Shown one piece after another: positions 15,786 through 24,767 of a DNA stretch of 33,595 nucleotides. Positions within the stretch are counted from its first letter, which is position 1. Each line of letters opens with the position of its first letter. The notes under the pieces are model-generated. The model ran no database searches. It was given only the letters and a program-made list of their open reading frames with translations, and was not told the origin of the DNA. Both the position numbers and the translations under genes were made by a program. Source of the stretch: an uncultured Lachnospiraceae bacterium. Lineage in GTDB: Bacteria; Bacillota; Clostridia; Lachnospirales; Lachnospiraceae. The DNA lies in contig CANREB010000030.1 in the NCBI GenBank assembly GCA_947629525.1, forward strand, positions 1-33,595. Reading direction: 5' to 3'.

Positions 15786-16622
15786 TTAACTGTTTTCGTA
15801 AATATTTTTTATATGATTTAACGCTTCAACCGCGTTTTCGGGCTTAGTGTCCTCAAGAGTCGCATGCATAAACGGCTTTTCTTTCTTCATATACGGGATT
15901 ATCCTCTCCCAGTGGCATTGTCCCTGTCCTACGGGAACAGACACAAGTTTGTCATCCTTTATCACAAAGTCCTTTACATGAAGCACCGCAACATCTTTCC
16001 CCAAAAGTTCGATCGCTTCGTCAATTATCTCGTCCTGCTTCTCGTAATTATATATTTCAAGCAGGTTCACGGGGTCAAGTATTATGCGCAGGTTAGGTGA
16101 ATCGATTTCGTCAAGGACACGTCTTGCCCGCTTCGGGTTGCACACTATATGTCTTACCACAGGTTCTATCGCCACAAGCACTCCCATCTGTTCCGCATAT
16201 TTTACTACAGGTCTTAAATTCTTTATGAATATTTCAAGCGCTTCATCTGACCAGCATGCCTGCTCAAATTTGTACTCAACGTTTGGCGCACCTGTCTCCG
16301 TTCCTACCACGCCGGCGCCCAAATGCGCCGCAAACCTGATATTTGCAAGATATTTATTTTGTATCTCTTTAAGCTGTGCAGGGTCGGGATTGGCAAGGTT
16401 TAAATAACATCCGAGCACCGCAACGTCAAGCTCATTTTCCGCAAACAGCCGCTTTAAATACATAGCATATCCCGGGGTAAGCGCCCCCTCTGCCACGGAA
16501 TTTTCAGTTATGACCTTTGACAGCGCCACATGGGCACACTTAAATCCCTGCTCCTTTACTGCTTTAAGACGCTCCTCTAACGGAAGCTTGACCGCATCGT
16601 GTAATCTGATACCAAATTGCAT
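15786..16622 (-). CDS. Sugar phosphate isomerase/epimerase family protein (AP endonuclease 2-like TIM barrel)
   Basis: A 278-residue TIM barrel beginning MQFGIRLHDAVKLPLEERL. Metal-ligand positions of the xylose-isomerase-like family are visible: Glu in LVAIEPVV, Asp in RIILDPVN, His in AVLHVKDF and Glu in ATLEDT. AGGAGG lies just before the ATG. There is no signal peptide, so it is cytosolic. Substrate is not deducible from the sequence alone. In this pectin cluster it may isomerise or epimerise a uronate- or rhamnose-derived intermediate (inference). It is spaced 14 nt from the esterase gene and 13 nt from the hydrogenase gene. Confidence 0.85.
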   Translation of the reverse strand: MQFGIRLHDAVKLPLEERLKAVKEQGFKCAHVALSKVITENSVAEGALTPGYAMYLKRLFAENELDVAVLGCYLNLANPDPAQLKEIQNKYLANIRFAAHLGAGVVGTETGAPNVEYKFEQACWSDEALEIFIKNLRPVVKYAEQMGVLVAIEPVVRHIVCNPKRARRVLDEIDSPNLRIILDPVNLLEIYNYEKQDEIIDEAIELLGKDVAVLHVKDFVIKDDKLVSVPVGQGQCHWERIIPYMKKEKPFMHATLEDTKPENAVEALNHIKNIYENS

Positions 16623-16636
16623 ATTTACCTCCTTTT

Positions 16637-17758
16637 TTATGCCAGCAAACCAAATTTTTTTAATATATCTGCCAGATTTTCGTCATGCCAGCAGTGACCG
16701 CCGTCATGAATATCGTGTACTACTCTCTGCTCCGCGCCGTACAGCTCATACGCTTTCCTTATAACTGCAAGCTGTTCGTAAACATTTTCAAGCCCTCTGC
16801 TGCCGTTCAGATGATCTTCTCTGCATGACTGTATCATAAGATTTCTCGGCGCTATCAGGCTGCCGATGTCGCCCATATCAAAATGCTCCCACAGATGCGG
16901 AACATAATTGCAGCTGCAGTTGCCGTTAAGTATCATGAGTGAATCTTTAAATCCGTACATATATCCGCTTATAAAGACATTTTTTATCCTGTCATCAAGA
17001 GCCGCAAAATAAAGCGTCTGCATCCCTCCGCCGGAAAATCCAAGGCATGATATGTTCGCCGCATCCCAATCCTCACCGTCTGACGCACGCTGCTCTATAT
17101 AATCCGTTATCTTCATCAGATCCCATGTACACATGCCTATTACCGTCTCGCCTATCGGTTCAGCCATATGTGCAAGATGAAAGCATGATGATGTGAGAAA
17201 ACTCTCATCGTCACTGCCCTGTTTCTTTTCGTCGCGGCGTTCACCGAAACCGCGGCAGTCGGGGCACACCACAACAAATCCAAGTCTTGCAAGCTGCATC
17301 CCGTAATCATAATTGAACTTTTTTATCGCGTCTGCCACTGCCGGTATATCATAAAATCCCGCGACTGAATATTTGCCCGCTCCCTGATGACCCGGGGGTG
17401 CTATAAAGACCTGCCGCTTCGTGCCGCCGTTATCCGAGTCCGTCTGTGGAATAAGGATATACATAGGTACCCACACATCGTTTTCCGATTGGATGATAAC
17501 TTTCTCCCTCAATATGCCGTCATCAAGTCTTACGCTCTCCAAAACCTGCGGCTTCATCGGTGCGTCCGTGTCCATCTTGTCAAGCCCGAGCAGCCCCCAC
17601 AGTGTTTTTCTTACGTTTCTTTTCCATTCTTCATATTGTGCCGTATCAGAACCTTTAAAACAGTCTTTGCGCGCAAAACGCTCGTATTTATGAAGCATAT
17701 TTTCAAGACTTCCGTAAAATCTGTTTATCTGTATCGTTCTCGAATTAGGGTTTTGCAT
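16637..17758 (-). CDS. Alpha/beta-hydrolase, probable carbohydrate (acetyl) esterase
   Basis: A 373-residue serine hydrolase of the Abhydrolase_7/acetylxylan-esterase-like type. The nucleophile is S242 in GFSGGG; likely partners are D315 (CREDH) and H355 (HDGGHCWH). The oxyanion region is PPGHQGAG, and CPDCRGFGERR fits the family. There is no signal peptide, so it should act in the cytoplasm on imported oligosaccharides. Given its CE8 and GH105 neighbours, removal of acetyl groups from pectin or rhamnogalacturonan fragments is the likeliest role, but peptidase-like or other ester substrates cannot be excluded. AGGAGG precedes the ATG. Confidence 0.8.
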   Translation of the reverse strand: MQNPNSRTIQINRFYGSLENMLHKYERFARKDCFKGSDTAQYEEWKRNVRKTLWGLLGLDKMDTDAPMKPQVLESVRLDDGILREKVIIQSENDVWVPMYILIPQTDSDNGGTKRQVFIAPPGHQGAGKYSVAGFYDIPAVADAIKKFNYDYGMQLARLGFVVVCPDCRGFGERRDEKKQGSDDESFLTSSCFHLAHMAEPIGETVIGMCTWDLMKITDYIEQRASDGEDWDAANISCLGFSGGGMQTLYFAALDDRIKNVFISGYMYGFKDSLMILNGNCSCNYVPHLWEHFDMGDIGSLIAPRNLMIQSCREDHLNGSRGLENVYEQLAVIRKAYELYGAEQRVVHDIHDGGHCWHDENLADILKKFGLLA

Positions 17759-17788
17759 GTTCTCCTCCTGACATTTGAAATCTGAAAT

Positions 17789-18757
17789 CTAAAATCCAAG
17801 CACATTTTCTCTTGTACATTTCCGCGCCTGCTCTGATGTCAGCATTCTGACATAAGGCGCGCGCGCCATACCCGCACCTGCGCCGCTGTTATTATATTCG
17901 GCAAAAAACATCGTATCCCATGCTTCTTTTTTGTTCCAATCGTCCCATCCTTCACCGCGTATATGCGCCCCGATATCGGAATTAATAATGACACACTTGG
18001 CAAAATTCCTCCATGGACGTCCTAAATAACATGACGCATCAGGACAATCGCTTGTAAAACGGCATTTATTAAACACATATCCGTACTTTTGTCCCTCAAA
18101 CGTAGAGGGCGCGGTAATATATCCCTGCGGTCTGCCTGATATATCTTCTCCTCTTTTTTTTGAAAATATCTCGCAGTTCTCAAAATAAGCAACGGCTCCG
18201 CCGAATATAAAATCAATATTGCCCGCTATATAGCAGTCCTTATATAAGTGCCGCCCTACTTTCCTTGGCGCATACTGTTTAGGTCCTTTAAATCCTCCCG
18301 GCTGTATTTCCTTTTTGGGAAGGGGTGCTGTAAACAACGTGTCCTGAAATCCGTCAAAACGGCAGTTTTCAAATATCAGCCTGTCGCCGTCCGCGTACAT
18401 GGCTATTGCCTGTCCGACTATATCGCCCTGTCCCGCCTCGTTGCTGAAAGTAATATTCGACGCATAAAAATCGTCCGCGTCTATAAAAACGGATGCCGTC
18501 CTGAAAGTACCTCTTTTATCGCCCTCAGGCATTACTTCATTGGCATAATGCGAATATGTTATCTTCGTAACGCCGTCCTCTGCTCCGATGAGCGAGACGT
18601 TATCCTGCTCAACGCATACGCGTTCATTATATACGCCCGCCGCGATATATATTATGACTTTCATCCCCGAATATCCGCGTGCGGCAGCGACTGCGTCCGA
18701 AACCGTGCGGAAGTCTTTATCCGTATCGGACGATACATACAGTTCTTTTATTTCCAT
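17789..18757 (-). CDS. Pectin methylesterase, CE8 family, cytoplasmic
   Basis: A 322-residue right-handed beta-helix enzyme that removes methyl esters from galacturonan. CE8 motifs: GQAIAMY (Q116), FQDTL (Q138, D139), NIDFIFG (D182, nucleophile position) and LGRPW (R247). The gap between the two catalytic Asp residues is 43, against 21 in the Dickeya enzyme, because of an insertion around 145-168 rich in Lys, Pro and Gly. The N terminus (MEIKELYVSSDTD) is not a signal peptide, so the substrate is probably short imported oligogalacturonides. GAGGTAA lies 10 nt before the ATG. The gap to the GH105 gene is 17 nt. Confidence 0.93.
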   Translation of the reverse strand: MEIKELYVSSDTDKDFRTVSDAVAAARGYSGMKVIIYIAAGVYNERVCVEQDNVSLIGAEDGVTKITYSHYANEVMPEGDKRGTFRTASVFIDADDFYASNITFSNEAGQGDIVGQAIAMYADGDRLIFENCRFDGFQDTLFTAPLPKKEIQPGGFKGPKQYAPRKVGRHLYKDCYIAGNIDFIFGGAVAYFENCEIFSKKRGEDISGRPQGYITAPSTFEGQKYGYVFNKCRFTSDCPDASCYLGRPWRNFAKCVIINSDIGAHIRGEGWDDWNKKEAWDTMFFAEYNNSGAGAGMARAPYVRMLTSEQARKCTRENVLGF

Positions 18758-18774
18758 TGCAGTAATTACCTCTG

Positions 18775-19908
18775 TTATTTTTCAAGTCTGCACATTTCGG
18801 CATATGCAAGCAAAAACGGGGCTGTCCCCTTTGCGTCGTCCTTCACGACAGGCTCCGACATATAATATTCATATGAGCCGTCACGTCTTTTATTCGTCTC
18901 GGGTCCAAGTCCTGCCACAAGGCATATACCGCCGAGACTCATATTTCCGTCTACTTCCGAGAGATATTTGTCACATATACCCTTAAACGCCCTGACACCG
19001 TGCTCACTGTACTCTTTGGGAAGATATCCCAAACGCGCTCCTTTCATAAGACAGAAAGCTATTATGGAACTTCCGCTCGTCTCAAGATAATTCTTATCAC
19101 GCCCCGGGAAGTTCGGCACCTGATACCACATGCCCTCGGGCGACTGGTATTTGAGCAGTGAGTCCATTAAATCCCTGTACATATTTAACAGATGCTCATA
19201 GTCCTCCGTCTTTTCATCCGCTATCGTAAGCGTATCGAGCAGCGCCATTGAGAACCACCCGAGCGCTCTTAACCAGAAATTCTTTGACAGCCCTGTCTGC
19301 GGATCTGCCCAAAACGCTTCACGCTCAGCGTCATACGCATGATAATAAAGCCCTGTCGCGGCATCTCTGATATTCTTTTCAACATTGAAAAACTGATTAT
19401 AAATATCCTTGTAATTTTTTCTGTCGTTAAAGCGCTTCTCATATTCCATATAATAAGGCTGCGCCATATAAAGCCCGTCAAGCCATACTTGATTCGGATA
19501 TATCTTCTTATGCCAGAAATTGCCTTCTTTTGTGCGCGGCATTTCCAATATCTGCTGATAAATGTTTTTTGTCGCTTTCGCGTACTTCTCTTTTCCTGTC
19601 AGGTCATAGAGCGTAAACAGGTTTTTTCCCTCGTTTATGTTGTCAAGATTGAGATCGTCCTTTTTGTAACCGATTATCGTGCCGTCCTCGGTTACACGGT
19701 GGTCAATATATTTCTCGGCAAAGTCAAAATACTTTTTGTTCTCCGTCACACTGTAAAGTTCGAGCAGGGACATTATCATACATCCGTCGATATAATCCCA
19801 TGTCGCCTTTTTGCCCTCCCTTATCTTTTCGATGTTCCATACAGGCTCATCCAGCGTGCTCCTGTCAATAAGCCCGTTCACATACTTTTCTACAATCTCA
19901 ATAGCCAT
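18775..19908 (-). CDS. GH105 unsaturated rhamnogalacturonyl/galacturonyl hydrolase
   Basis: A 377-residue (alpha/alpha)6-barrel enzyme like Bacillus YteR/YesR, which release the unsaturated uronic acid left at oligomer ends by lyases. QVWLDGLYMAQP holds the catalytic Asp (D144 in this numbering, D143 in YteR). YYHAYD and FWLRALGWF fit the active-site rim. The start at 19908 (MAIEIVEKYV) is chosen for AAGGAG 9 nt upstream; an ATG 11 codons earlier has none. There is no signal peptide. It is first in a seven-gene minus-strand run. It implies that lyase products reach the cell, although no pectate or rhamnogalacturonan lyase is in the window. Confidence 0.93.
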   Translation of the reverse strand: MAIEIVEKYVNGLIDRSTLDEPVWNIEKIREGKKATWDYIDGCMIMSLLELYSVTENKKYFDFAEKYIDHRVTEDGTIIGYKKDDLNLDNINEGKNLFTLYDLTGKEKYAKATKNIYQQILEMPRTKEGNFWHKKIYPNQVWLDGLYMAQPYYMEYEKRFNDRKNYKDIYNQFFNVEKNIRDAATGLYYHAYDAEREAFWADPQTGLSKNFWLRALGWFSMALLDTLTIADEKTEDYEHLLNMYRDLMDSLLKYQSPEGMWYQVPNFPGRDKNYLETSGSSIIAFCLMKGARLGYLPKEYSEHGVRAFKGICDKYLSEVDGNMSLGGICLVAGLGPETNKRRDGSYEYYMSEPVVKDDAKGTAPFLLAYAEMCRLEK

Positions 19909-19969
19909 ATCATACTCTCCTTTATAATTACTCGAAAACATAAAAACACAATTTTAACCCTGCCTTATA

Positions 19970-19999
19970 ATGATAACACAAATCAGTGCCATCCGACAA
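19970..19999 (-). promoter_or_regulatory. Weak candidate promoter of the GH105 operon
   Basis: On the minus strand TTGTCG (19999-19994), an 18-bp spacer and TATCAT (19975-19970). Matches are modest, as expected for a promoter that needs an activator. It sits in the 168-bp divergent gap shared with the GH43 gene. Confidence 0.35.
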
Positions 20000-20010
20000 G
20001 ATATGTCATG

Positions 20011-20039
20011 TTGATTAATGGTATTTTTTGGGTTATTAT
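20011..20039 (+). promoter_or_regulatory. Promoter of the ankyrin-GH43 gene
   Basis: TTGATT (20011-20016), a 17-bp spacer and TATTAT (20034-20039), with a predicted start near 20046, about 31 nt before the ATG. A GGAGGGG ribosome site follows. Confidence 0.65.
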
Positions 20040-20076
20040 TTTATTAACAGATATATTTATTGTCACGGAGGGGTAT

Positions 20077-22026
20077 ATGAATACTAAAAAAGATTTGGAA
20101 AACGCAATATTAAACGCTGATATTAAGGAAACATCACATCTTCTGACGCTTGAACCGTCCGCCATAGACTACAGGACTGACGACGGCGTACCTTTTGCGC
20201 TTTTGGCGGCAAAAACGGGCAATCTTAAACTCATAAAATACATCGTCGAATATTCACGTGCAAGCATGAACCTGCGCGACGACCATTACCGCAATATACT
20301 CCACTACGCCGTTTTATCGGGAAAAGCGGACGCTGTTCCGTATCTTGTAGAGCGTGTCGGGATGTCTGCGCTTGACGGCGATTACGATCTTATAACGCCA
20401 TGGGATATTGCCCATACAAACAAATATGCCGCCATTGAAAATTATTTTGAAAAATATTACGGGGTGAAATACGAAGATACATATCATAACCCTATCCGCA
20501 CGGGAATGTACCCTGACCCGTCCATAATAAGAGTCGGAAACGACTTTTATATGGCAAACTCTTCGTTTATTTTCTTTCCATGTATTCCGATATCCCACTC
20601 CACGGATCTTATCCATTGGGAAATCATCGGGCATGCCATAACTAATCCCAAATGGGCAAAAATTGACGATCTTGAGGGCGGACGCGGTTACTGGGCGCCT
20701 GACATCTCATACAAAAACGGAAGATTTTATGTGACTGCCACATACCGTATGAATGATACGGGGGCGGTAATACGGAGACAGATAGTCGTATCGTCCGACA
20801 AGCCGGAAGGTCCTTATAATGAGCCTTTTTATATTGAAGAGGACGGTATTGACCCCTCGCTTTTCCATGACGACGACGGACGTTCGTATATGCTGTTAAA
20901 CCGCGGCGCCCGTATCTTTGAGATAGACCTCGAAAACGGCAGACAGCTTACGCCGGCATCATTATTATTTTACGGCGACCAAAAGCGCGCTCCCGAAGGA
21001 CCTCATATCCTGAAAAAAGACGGTTGGTATTACCTGTTTGAAGCAGAGGGCGGCACCGGGGCAGGACATAGGATAACCGTATCACGCTCCCGCACACTTA
21101 TGGGGGTATATAAACCCTGCCCTTATAATCCCATCATGCGTCAGTGGATACCCGAAGCTCCGATACAGCGCTGCGGTCATGGCAAACCTGTTGATACTCC
21201 CGACGGCGACTGGTATATGGTGTATCTGTGCGGCAGGATGATAGACCAAAAATACAGTATGCTTGGACGTGAGACCTCCATTGACCCCATTACATGGACA
21301 GCAGACGGATGGCCTGTTGTCAATAATCTCCAAGGACCGTCATGTCAGCAGATAAAACCTAAAAATTTAAACGGTAATAACTTAAAAATGACTTCGGAAG
21401 AAGGCTTTGGCAGCAGCAGACTCTCATTTGAATTTATGACGCCGCGCACACCCGATGCTTTCGGAATAAAGGTCTCTGACGGTGTCCTTACTTTAAAGGC
21501 AAGCCGTGAAGACTTAAATTCAATGCATGCCAAAAACATTGTCGTCCGCAGACAGACATCGTTCAAATTCAATTCATCGGTTATAATGGATTTTTCTTCT
21601 CTTTCTGACGGAAGCGACGCGGGTATGACGTGCTATTATGACGAGAATACATATCTTAAATTCGGAATGTATCGGAATAACGATAAATATACCATCGCCG
21701 TTTTTGAAAAAATCGACGATGATGAGCATATATCATATTCCGCCGATATCACAGAACAGGTAAAAAAACTGCTGTCCCGAAACGATACATACATCCTGCT
21801 TCAAACAGATACAGATTATCTAAAGAGGACTTTTCGTTACGGTTTAGGCAGCTCTCCAAGCATGACACCGCAATGTCTTGGCACGCTTGACAACGTATAT
21901 TATCTGTGCGATGAGGGCATCAAAAAAGGTAAACGTTTTACAGGCGCTATGGTAGGCGTATACGCATATGGCGCCAAAACCTCATCAGATATAAAGTTCA
22001 GAGATTTCAGCTACCATATGCGATAA
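20077..22026 (+). CDS. Ankyrin-repeat/GH43 glycosidase fusion
   Basis: A 649-residue protein. The start at 20077 has GGAGGGG just upstream; the open frame extends further 5' but runs antisense through the GH105 gene and has no ribosome site. Residues 1-128 are about three ankyrin-like repeats (for example DGVPFALLAAKTGNLKLIKYI, YRNILHYAVLSGKADAVPYL). Residues about 138-430 are a GH43 five-blade propeller with base D147 (MYPDPSI), D259 (GIDPS) and acid E307 (APEGPH). Residues about 450-645 are a GH43 C-terminal beta-sandwich. It resembles GH43_12-type beta-xylosidase/arabinofuranosidase. There is no signal peptide. It probably trims arabinose or xylose side chains from imported pectic fragments. 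The ankyrin part suggests binding to another protein. Confidence 0.9.
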   Translation: MNTKKDLENAILNADIKETSHLLTLEPSAIDYRTDDGVPFALLAAKTGNLKLIKYIVEYSRASMNLRDDHYRNILHYAVLSGKADAVPYLVERVGMSALDGDYDLITPWDIAHTNKYAAIENYFEKYYGVKYEDTYHNPIRTGMYPDPSIIRVGNDFYMANSSFIFFPCIPISHSTDLIHWEIIGHAITNPKWAKIDDLEGGRGYWAPDISYKNGRFYVTATYRMNDTGAVIRRQIVVSSDKPEGPYNEPFYIEEDGIDPSLFHDDDGRSYMLLNRGARIFEIDLENGRQLTPASLLFYGDQKRAPEGPHILKKDGWYYLFEAEGGTGAGHRITVSRSRTLMGVYKPCPYNPIMRQWIPEAPIQRCGHGKPVDTPDGDWYMVYLCGRMIDQKYSMLGRETSIDPITWTADGWPVVNNLQGPSCQQIKPKNLNGNNLKMTSEEGFGSSRLSFEFMTPRTPDAFGIKVSDGVLTLKASREDLNSMHAKNIVVRRQTSFKFNSSVIMDFSSLSDGSDAGMTCYYDENTYLKFGMYRNNDKYTIAVFEKIDDDEHISYSADITEQVKKLLSRNDTYILLQTDTDYLKRTFRYGLGSSPSMTPQCLGTLDNVYYLCDEGIKKGKRFTGAMVGVYAYGAKTSSDIKFRDFSYHMR

Positions 22027-22029
22027 CGT

Positions 22030-22401
22030 TTATACGGCATCATTTGAATAGGAAACTATTTCCGCATTTGTCATAGTACATCTTCCGTCAAAGCATGCGC
22101 CTTCATCTATGACGATCGATTTTGCCGAAATGTTTCCTTCTATCACGCCCGTGGATAAAAGTTCTATCTTTCCGTCAGCATATACATTGCCCTCTACCTT
22201 GCCCGATATCCGGACACTGCGGGCATTTACGTCGCCCTTTATCGATCCGCTGCTCCCGACGATAAGCTGCTCTTTACATTCACAGTTGCCATTGAGTGTA
22301 CCGTCCACACGGATCGACTCGGGGGCAGACACGTTGCCTTCAAACACTACATCTTCGCCGATAAGCGTAGACACTATCTCCGCACCTTTATTCTTTCTCA
22401 T
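22030..22401 (-). CDS. Bactofilin (polymer-forming cytoskeletal protein)
   Basis: A 123-residue protein with a central bactofilin domain (about 12-110). The domain has the repeated Gly-spaced beta-helix pattern: ISxSIRVDGTLNGN-like, SGSIKGDVNARS, SGKVEGNVYADG and TGVIEGNISAKS. Bactofilins self-assemble into filaments that localise cell-wall enzymes. GGAGGAT lies 8 nt before the ATG. The gene is 29 nt past a LytM-like membrane protein gene, the classic bactofilin partner. It converges on the GH43 gene with 3 bp between stops, leaving no room for a terminator outside that gene. Confidence 0.93.
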   Translation of the reverse strand: MRKNKGAEIVSTLIGEDVVFEGNVSAPESIRVDGTLNGNCECKEQLIVGSSGSIKGDVNARSVRISGKVEGNVYADGKIELLSTGVIEGNISAKSIVIDEGACFDGRCTMTNAEIVSYSNDAV

Positions 22402-22430
22402 AAATATTATCCTCCATTTCTTTTTCGCAC

Positions 22431-23162
22431 TTAGCCTTTAGCCTCAATAACAGTCAGCGGGTCTATCGGATTATCCTCATATGTTATCTGATAATCAAGC
22501 TGCATATTCTCTGCATCGATTGCAAGCAGAACATCTCCCGCCTCTACCTGAGCGCCTTCCGCTGCCGATATCTCCACCACGCTGCGGAACATATAACGCG
22601 TCCTGTAATTCTTCTTATGTTCGATTTCAATGATAACAGGATATGTGTCGTCGGAACTTACCTGTACGACCATACCGCTGCCTGCCGCTACTATAGTTCC
22701 TCCCGCCTCTACACTGATAGACAGATACGGCGTCTCTTCCGAAAAAGACGAAAGCACCGTACTTCTTCCCGACGCGGGATAACGGCGCGGAATGTCCTCA
22801 TCCTCGTCTTCATCCTCAGCGCTGTTTGGCGCTTCACTTTCCGTACTGTTCTGCGCAGCGCTTTCATTTTCCTGACGCAGCAGCGCGTTATCAGTTTCAA
22901 GAGCCGCTTTTTCCTCTTCAAGCCGCTTCACCGTTTTCTGAGCGTCGGCAAGCTGCTCATACAGATTTTCCTGTTCTTCCGCGCTGCCCTTCGGTGAAAA
23001 TATCCATCCCGACGCGCATACGCCGGCTAATATAAGAACAACAAAAGCAACAAGTATCTTAAATGCCGTCCGTGATATATGAAATTGTCTGTTACCCTGA
23101 CCCGTATCGGATATCATTAGTATGGAAATATATTCCTTATGTTTGTGTCCTTTACGTTTCAT
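22431..23162 (-). CDS. Membrane-anchored LytM/M23-like protein, catalytically degenerate
   Basis: A 243-residue protein with a basic cytoplasmic start, one membrane helix (about 34-56), a coiled coil (about 60-100), an acidic linker (about 115-123) and a C-terminal LytM fold (about 145-238). The fold is recognised from GGTIVAAGSGMVVQV, TYPVIIEIEHKKNYRTRY, VEAGDVLLAI and NPIDPL. The zinc and catalytic residues are gone: the YxHL motif reads YMFR (190-193) and HxHFE reads LDYQI (222-226). It is therefore probably a non-enzymatic wall-binding or activator protein, like EnvC or SpoIIQ-type LytM proteins. GGAG precedes the ATG. It lies between the polygalacturonase and the bactofilin in one operon. 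Confidence 0.85.
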   Translation of the reverse strand: MKRKGHKHKEYISILMISDTGQGNRQFHISRTAFKILVAFVVLILAGVCASGWIFSPKGSAEEQENLYEQLADAQKTVKRLEEEKAALETDNALLRQENESAAQNSTESEAPNSAEDEDEDEDIPRRYPASGRSTVLSSFSEETPYLSISVEAGGTIVAAGSGMVVQVSSDDTYPVIIEIEHKKNYRTRYMFRSVVEISAAEGAQVEAGDVLLAIDAENMQLDYQITYEDNPIDPLTVIEAKG

Positions 23163-23183
23163 ATTGTTCTCCGTTTCAAAAGA

Positions 23184-24737
23184 TTATTTGATAAATGTAT
23201 CTATTCCGTCGCTTATGACTTCCCCGCCAATCTGTCCGGAAACAGTGACATTTTTAAGTTCAAGCGTTTCAATATTCTTTGCGAAGATACCCGTATTAGT
23301 CTGTTTATCTACCCCATCCATCATTGCGGGCACTCCCGCTGTCGGATTTTCCGCGAACGAAAAAGAAGCGTTTTCAAAAACCACATGGTGGATCTTCTGC
23401 TCAGGAAGTCCATACATATACGACGCCGCTGCATGACAGTTGGTCGCTTTAAGGTTTTTGAAAAGGAAATCGCCAAGGTAGGGCGTCCTCTCGTCAACAG
23501 GATGATATTCTTTTGACTGCACGTAATCCGAGTGTCCGTCGGCATCGCAGAAATAAAATGAATTTATGACAACAGGCGTCATAACGTTATCCATAATGAT
23601 ATTTTCAAATTTTATGCCTGTGACTATGGCGTCCTTGCCGCGTCCGCGTCTTGTCTTGATGCGCAGTCCGCGGTCTGTATGCAGAAACAGACAGTTTTCA
23701 ACATTTAAGTTCTTAACGCCTCCCGCCATCTCGCTTCCTATTGTGATAGAACCGTGCCCGTCGCGCATGCAGCACTGCCTTATCGTCAGGTTTTCCGAGG
23801 GTGTCTTATACTTTGAACCCATATATATCTTACCTGATTTTATGGCTATGCAGTCGTCACCTACCGAGAAATATACGCCGATTATATCAACATTTTTGCA
23901 TGATTCGGGATCTAATCCGTCCGTGTTGGGCGAGTCTTTAGGTCCAATCACCGAAATATTGATAAATTTCAAATCTTCCGAAAAATACGGATGTATATTC
24001 CATGACGGGCTGTTGCACACGGTAATTCCGTGAAGTACAATATTTTTGCAGTGGTTGAGGAAAATCATCCTCGGTCTCCATGCGATGCGCTTTACCTTAG
24101 GATTGTCCCACCAGTTCTCACGGCTTGCGCATCCGTCTATCCTGCCCTGTCCCGTGATAACGACATTCTCAACATTTATTCCCGTAATGATACTGGCGAA
24201 CATATCAAGAGGATCGCCCTCCCATGTGCCGAGAAGATATTCTTTTTCTTTATCGACGCACTCTATCCTGCCCGGAAGTATCGGGAACTTGGTCCTGTCG
24301 GTAAATGCCGATAACACGGCGTCTTTACCTATCTCAATAACCAAATCGCTTTTCAGGAAAAGCGGATATATCTTATATGTACCTGCCGGGATGTAGACAC
24401 GTCCACCCTTCGGGCATGCATTAATGGCGCACTGTATAAACAGTGTATCATCCGTCTTGCCGTCGCCTTTTGCTCCAAAGTCTTTTACATTCAACGTAAC
24501 GTATTCATCGTTTGTCGTCACGGTAAATGACCCTGTTTGGTCATTGCCGCATTTTACGTTTACTTCATATGCGGTCGAAGGTTCAAGCCCGAATACTGTC
24601 GCGACGTTCCTGTTGCTCTTTTCTGCAAGTTTCCCGTCCACGTATATTTCATGCTCTGTTTCAGACTGAAAATATCCGTTGTCTTTTATCTCGACAACAA
24701 AGCCGGTAGATGTTTTATAAATGATTTCGCAATCCAT
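23184..24737 (-). CDS. GH28 polygalacturonase with N-terminal fibronectin III-like domain
   Basis: A 517-residue enzyme. Residues 1-77 look like a fibronectin III domain (LEPSTAYEVNVKCG). Residues 81-510 are a GH28 beta-helix. Catalytic residues: D273 (NTDGLD), D294 and D295 (VGDDCIAIKSG), H328 (GHGSITIGSE), and R359 and K361 (RGLRIKT). All are present, so it should cut alpha-1,4-galacturonan. The N-terminal fibronectin III domain and lack of a signal peptide point to a cytoplasmic exo-acting enzyme on short oligomers. GAGGAGGG lies before the ATG. It leads an operon with the LytM-like and bactofilin genes, 21 nt apart. Confidence 0.94.
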   Translation of the reverse strand: MDCEIIYKTSTGFVVEIKDNGYFQSETEHEIYVDGKLAEKSNRNVATVFGLEPSTAYEVNVKCGNDQTGSFTVTTNDEYVTLNVKDFGAKGDGKTDDTLFIQCAINACPKGGRVYIPAGTYKIYPLFLKSDLVIEIGKDAVLSAFTDRTKFPILPGRIECVDKEKEYLLGTWEGDPLDMFASIITGINVENVVITGQGRIDGCASRENWWDNPKVKRIAWRPRMIFLNHCKNIVLHGITVCNSPSWNIHPYFSEDLKFINISVIGPKDSPNTDGLDPESCKNVDIIGVYFSVGDDCIAIKSGKIYMGSKYKTPSENLTIRQCCMRDGHGSITIGSEMAGGVKNLNVENCLFLHTDRGLRIKTRRGRGKDAIVTGIKFENIIMDNVMTPVVINSFYFCDADGHSDYVQSKEYHPVDERTPYLGDFLFKNLKATNCHAAASYMYGLPEQKIHHVVFENASFSFAENPTAGVPAMMDGVDKQTNTGIFAKNIETLELKNVTVSGQIGGEVISDGIDTFIK

Positions 24738-24767
24738 TAAATGCCCTCCTCGTCTTAATAAATGTTT

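Noticed and set aside
19339..20076. Long 5' extension of the GH43 open frame (246 extra codons)
   Set aside because: It runs antisense to the well-supported GH105 gene, crosses the intergenic promoter region, and lacks a ribosome site; a strong site sits at 20077.
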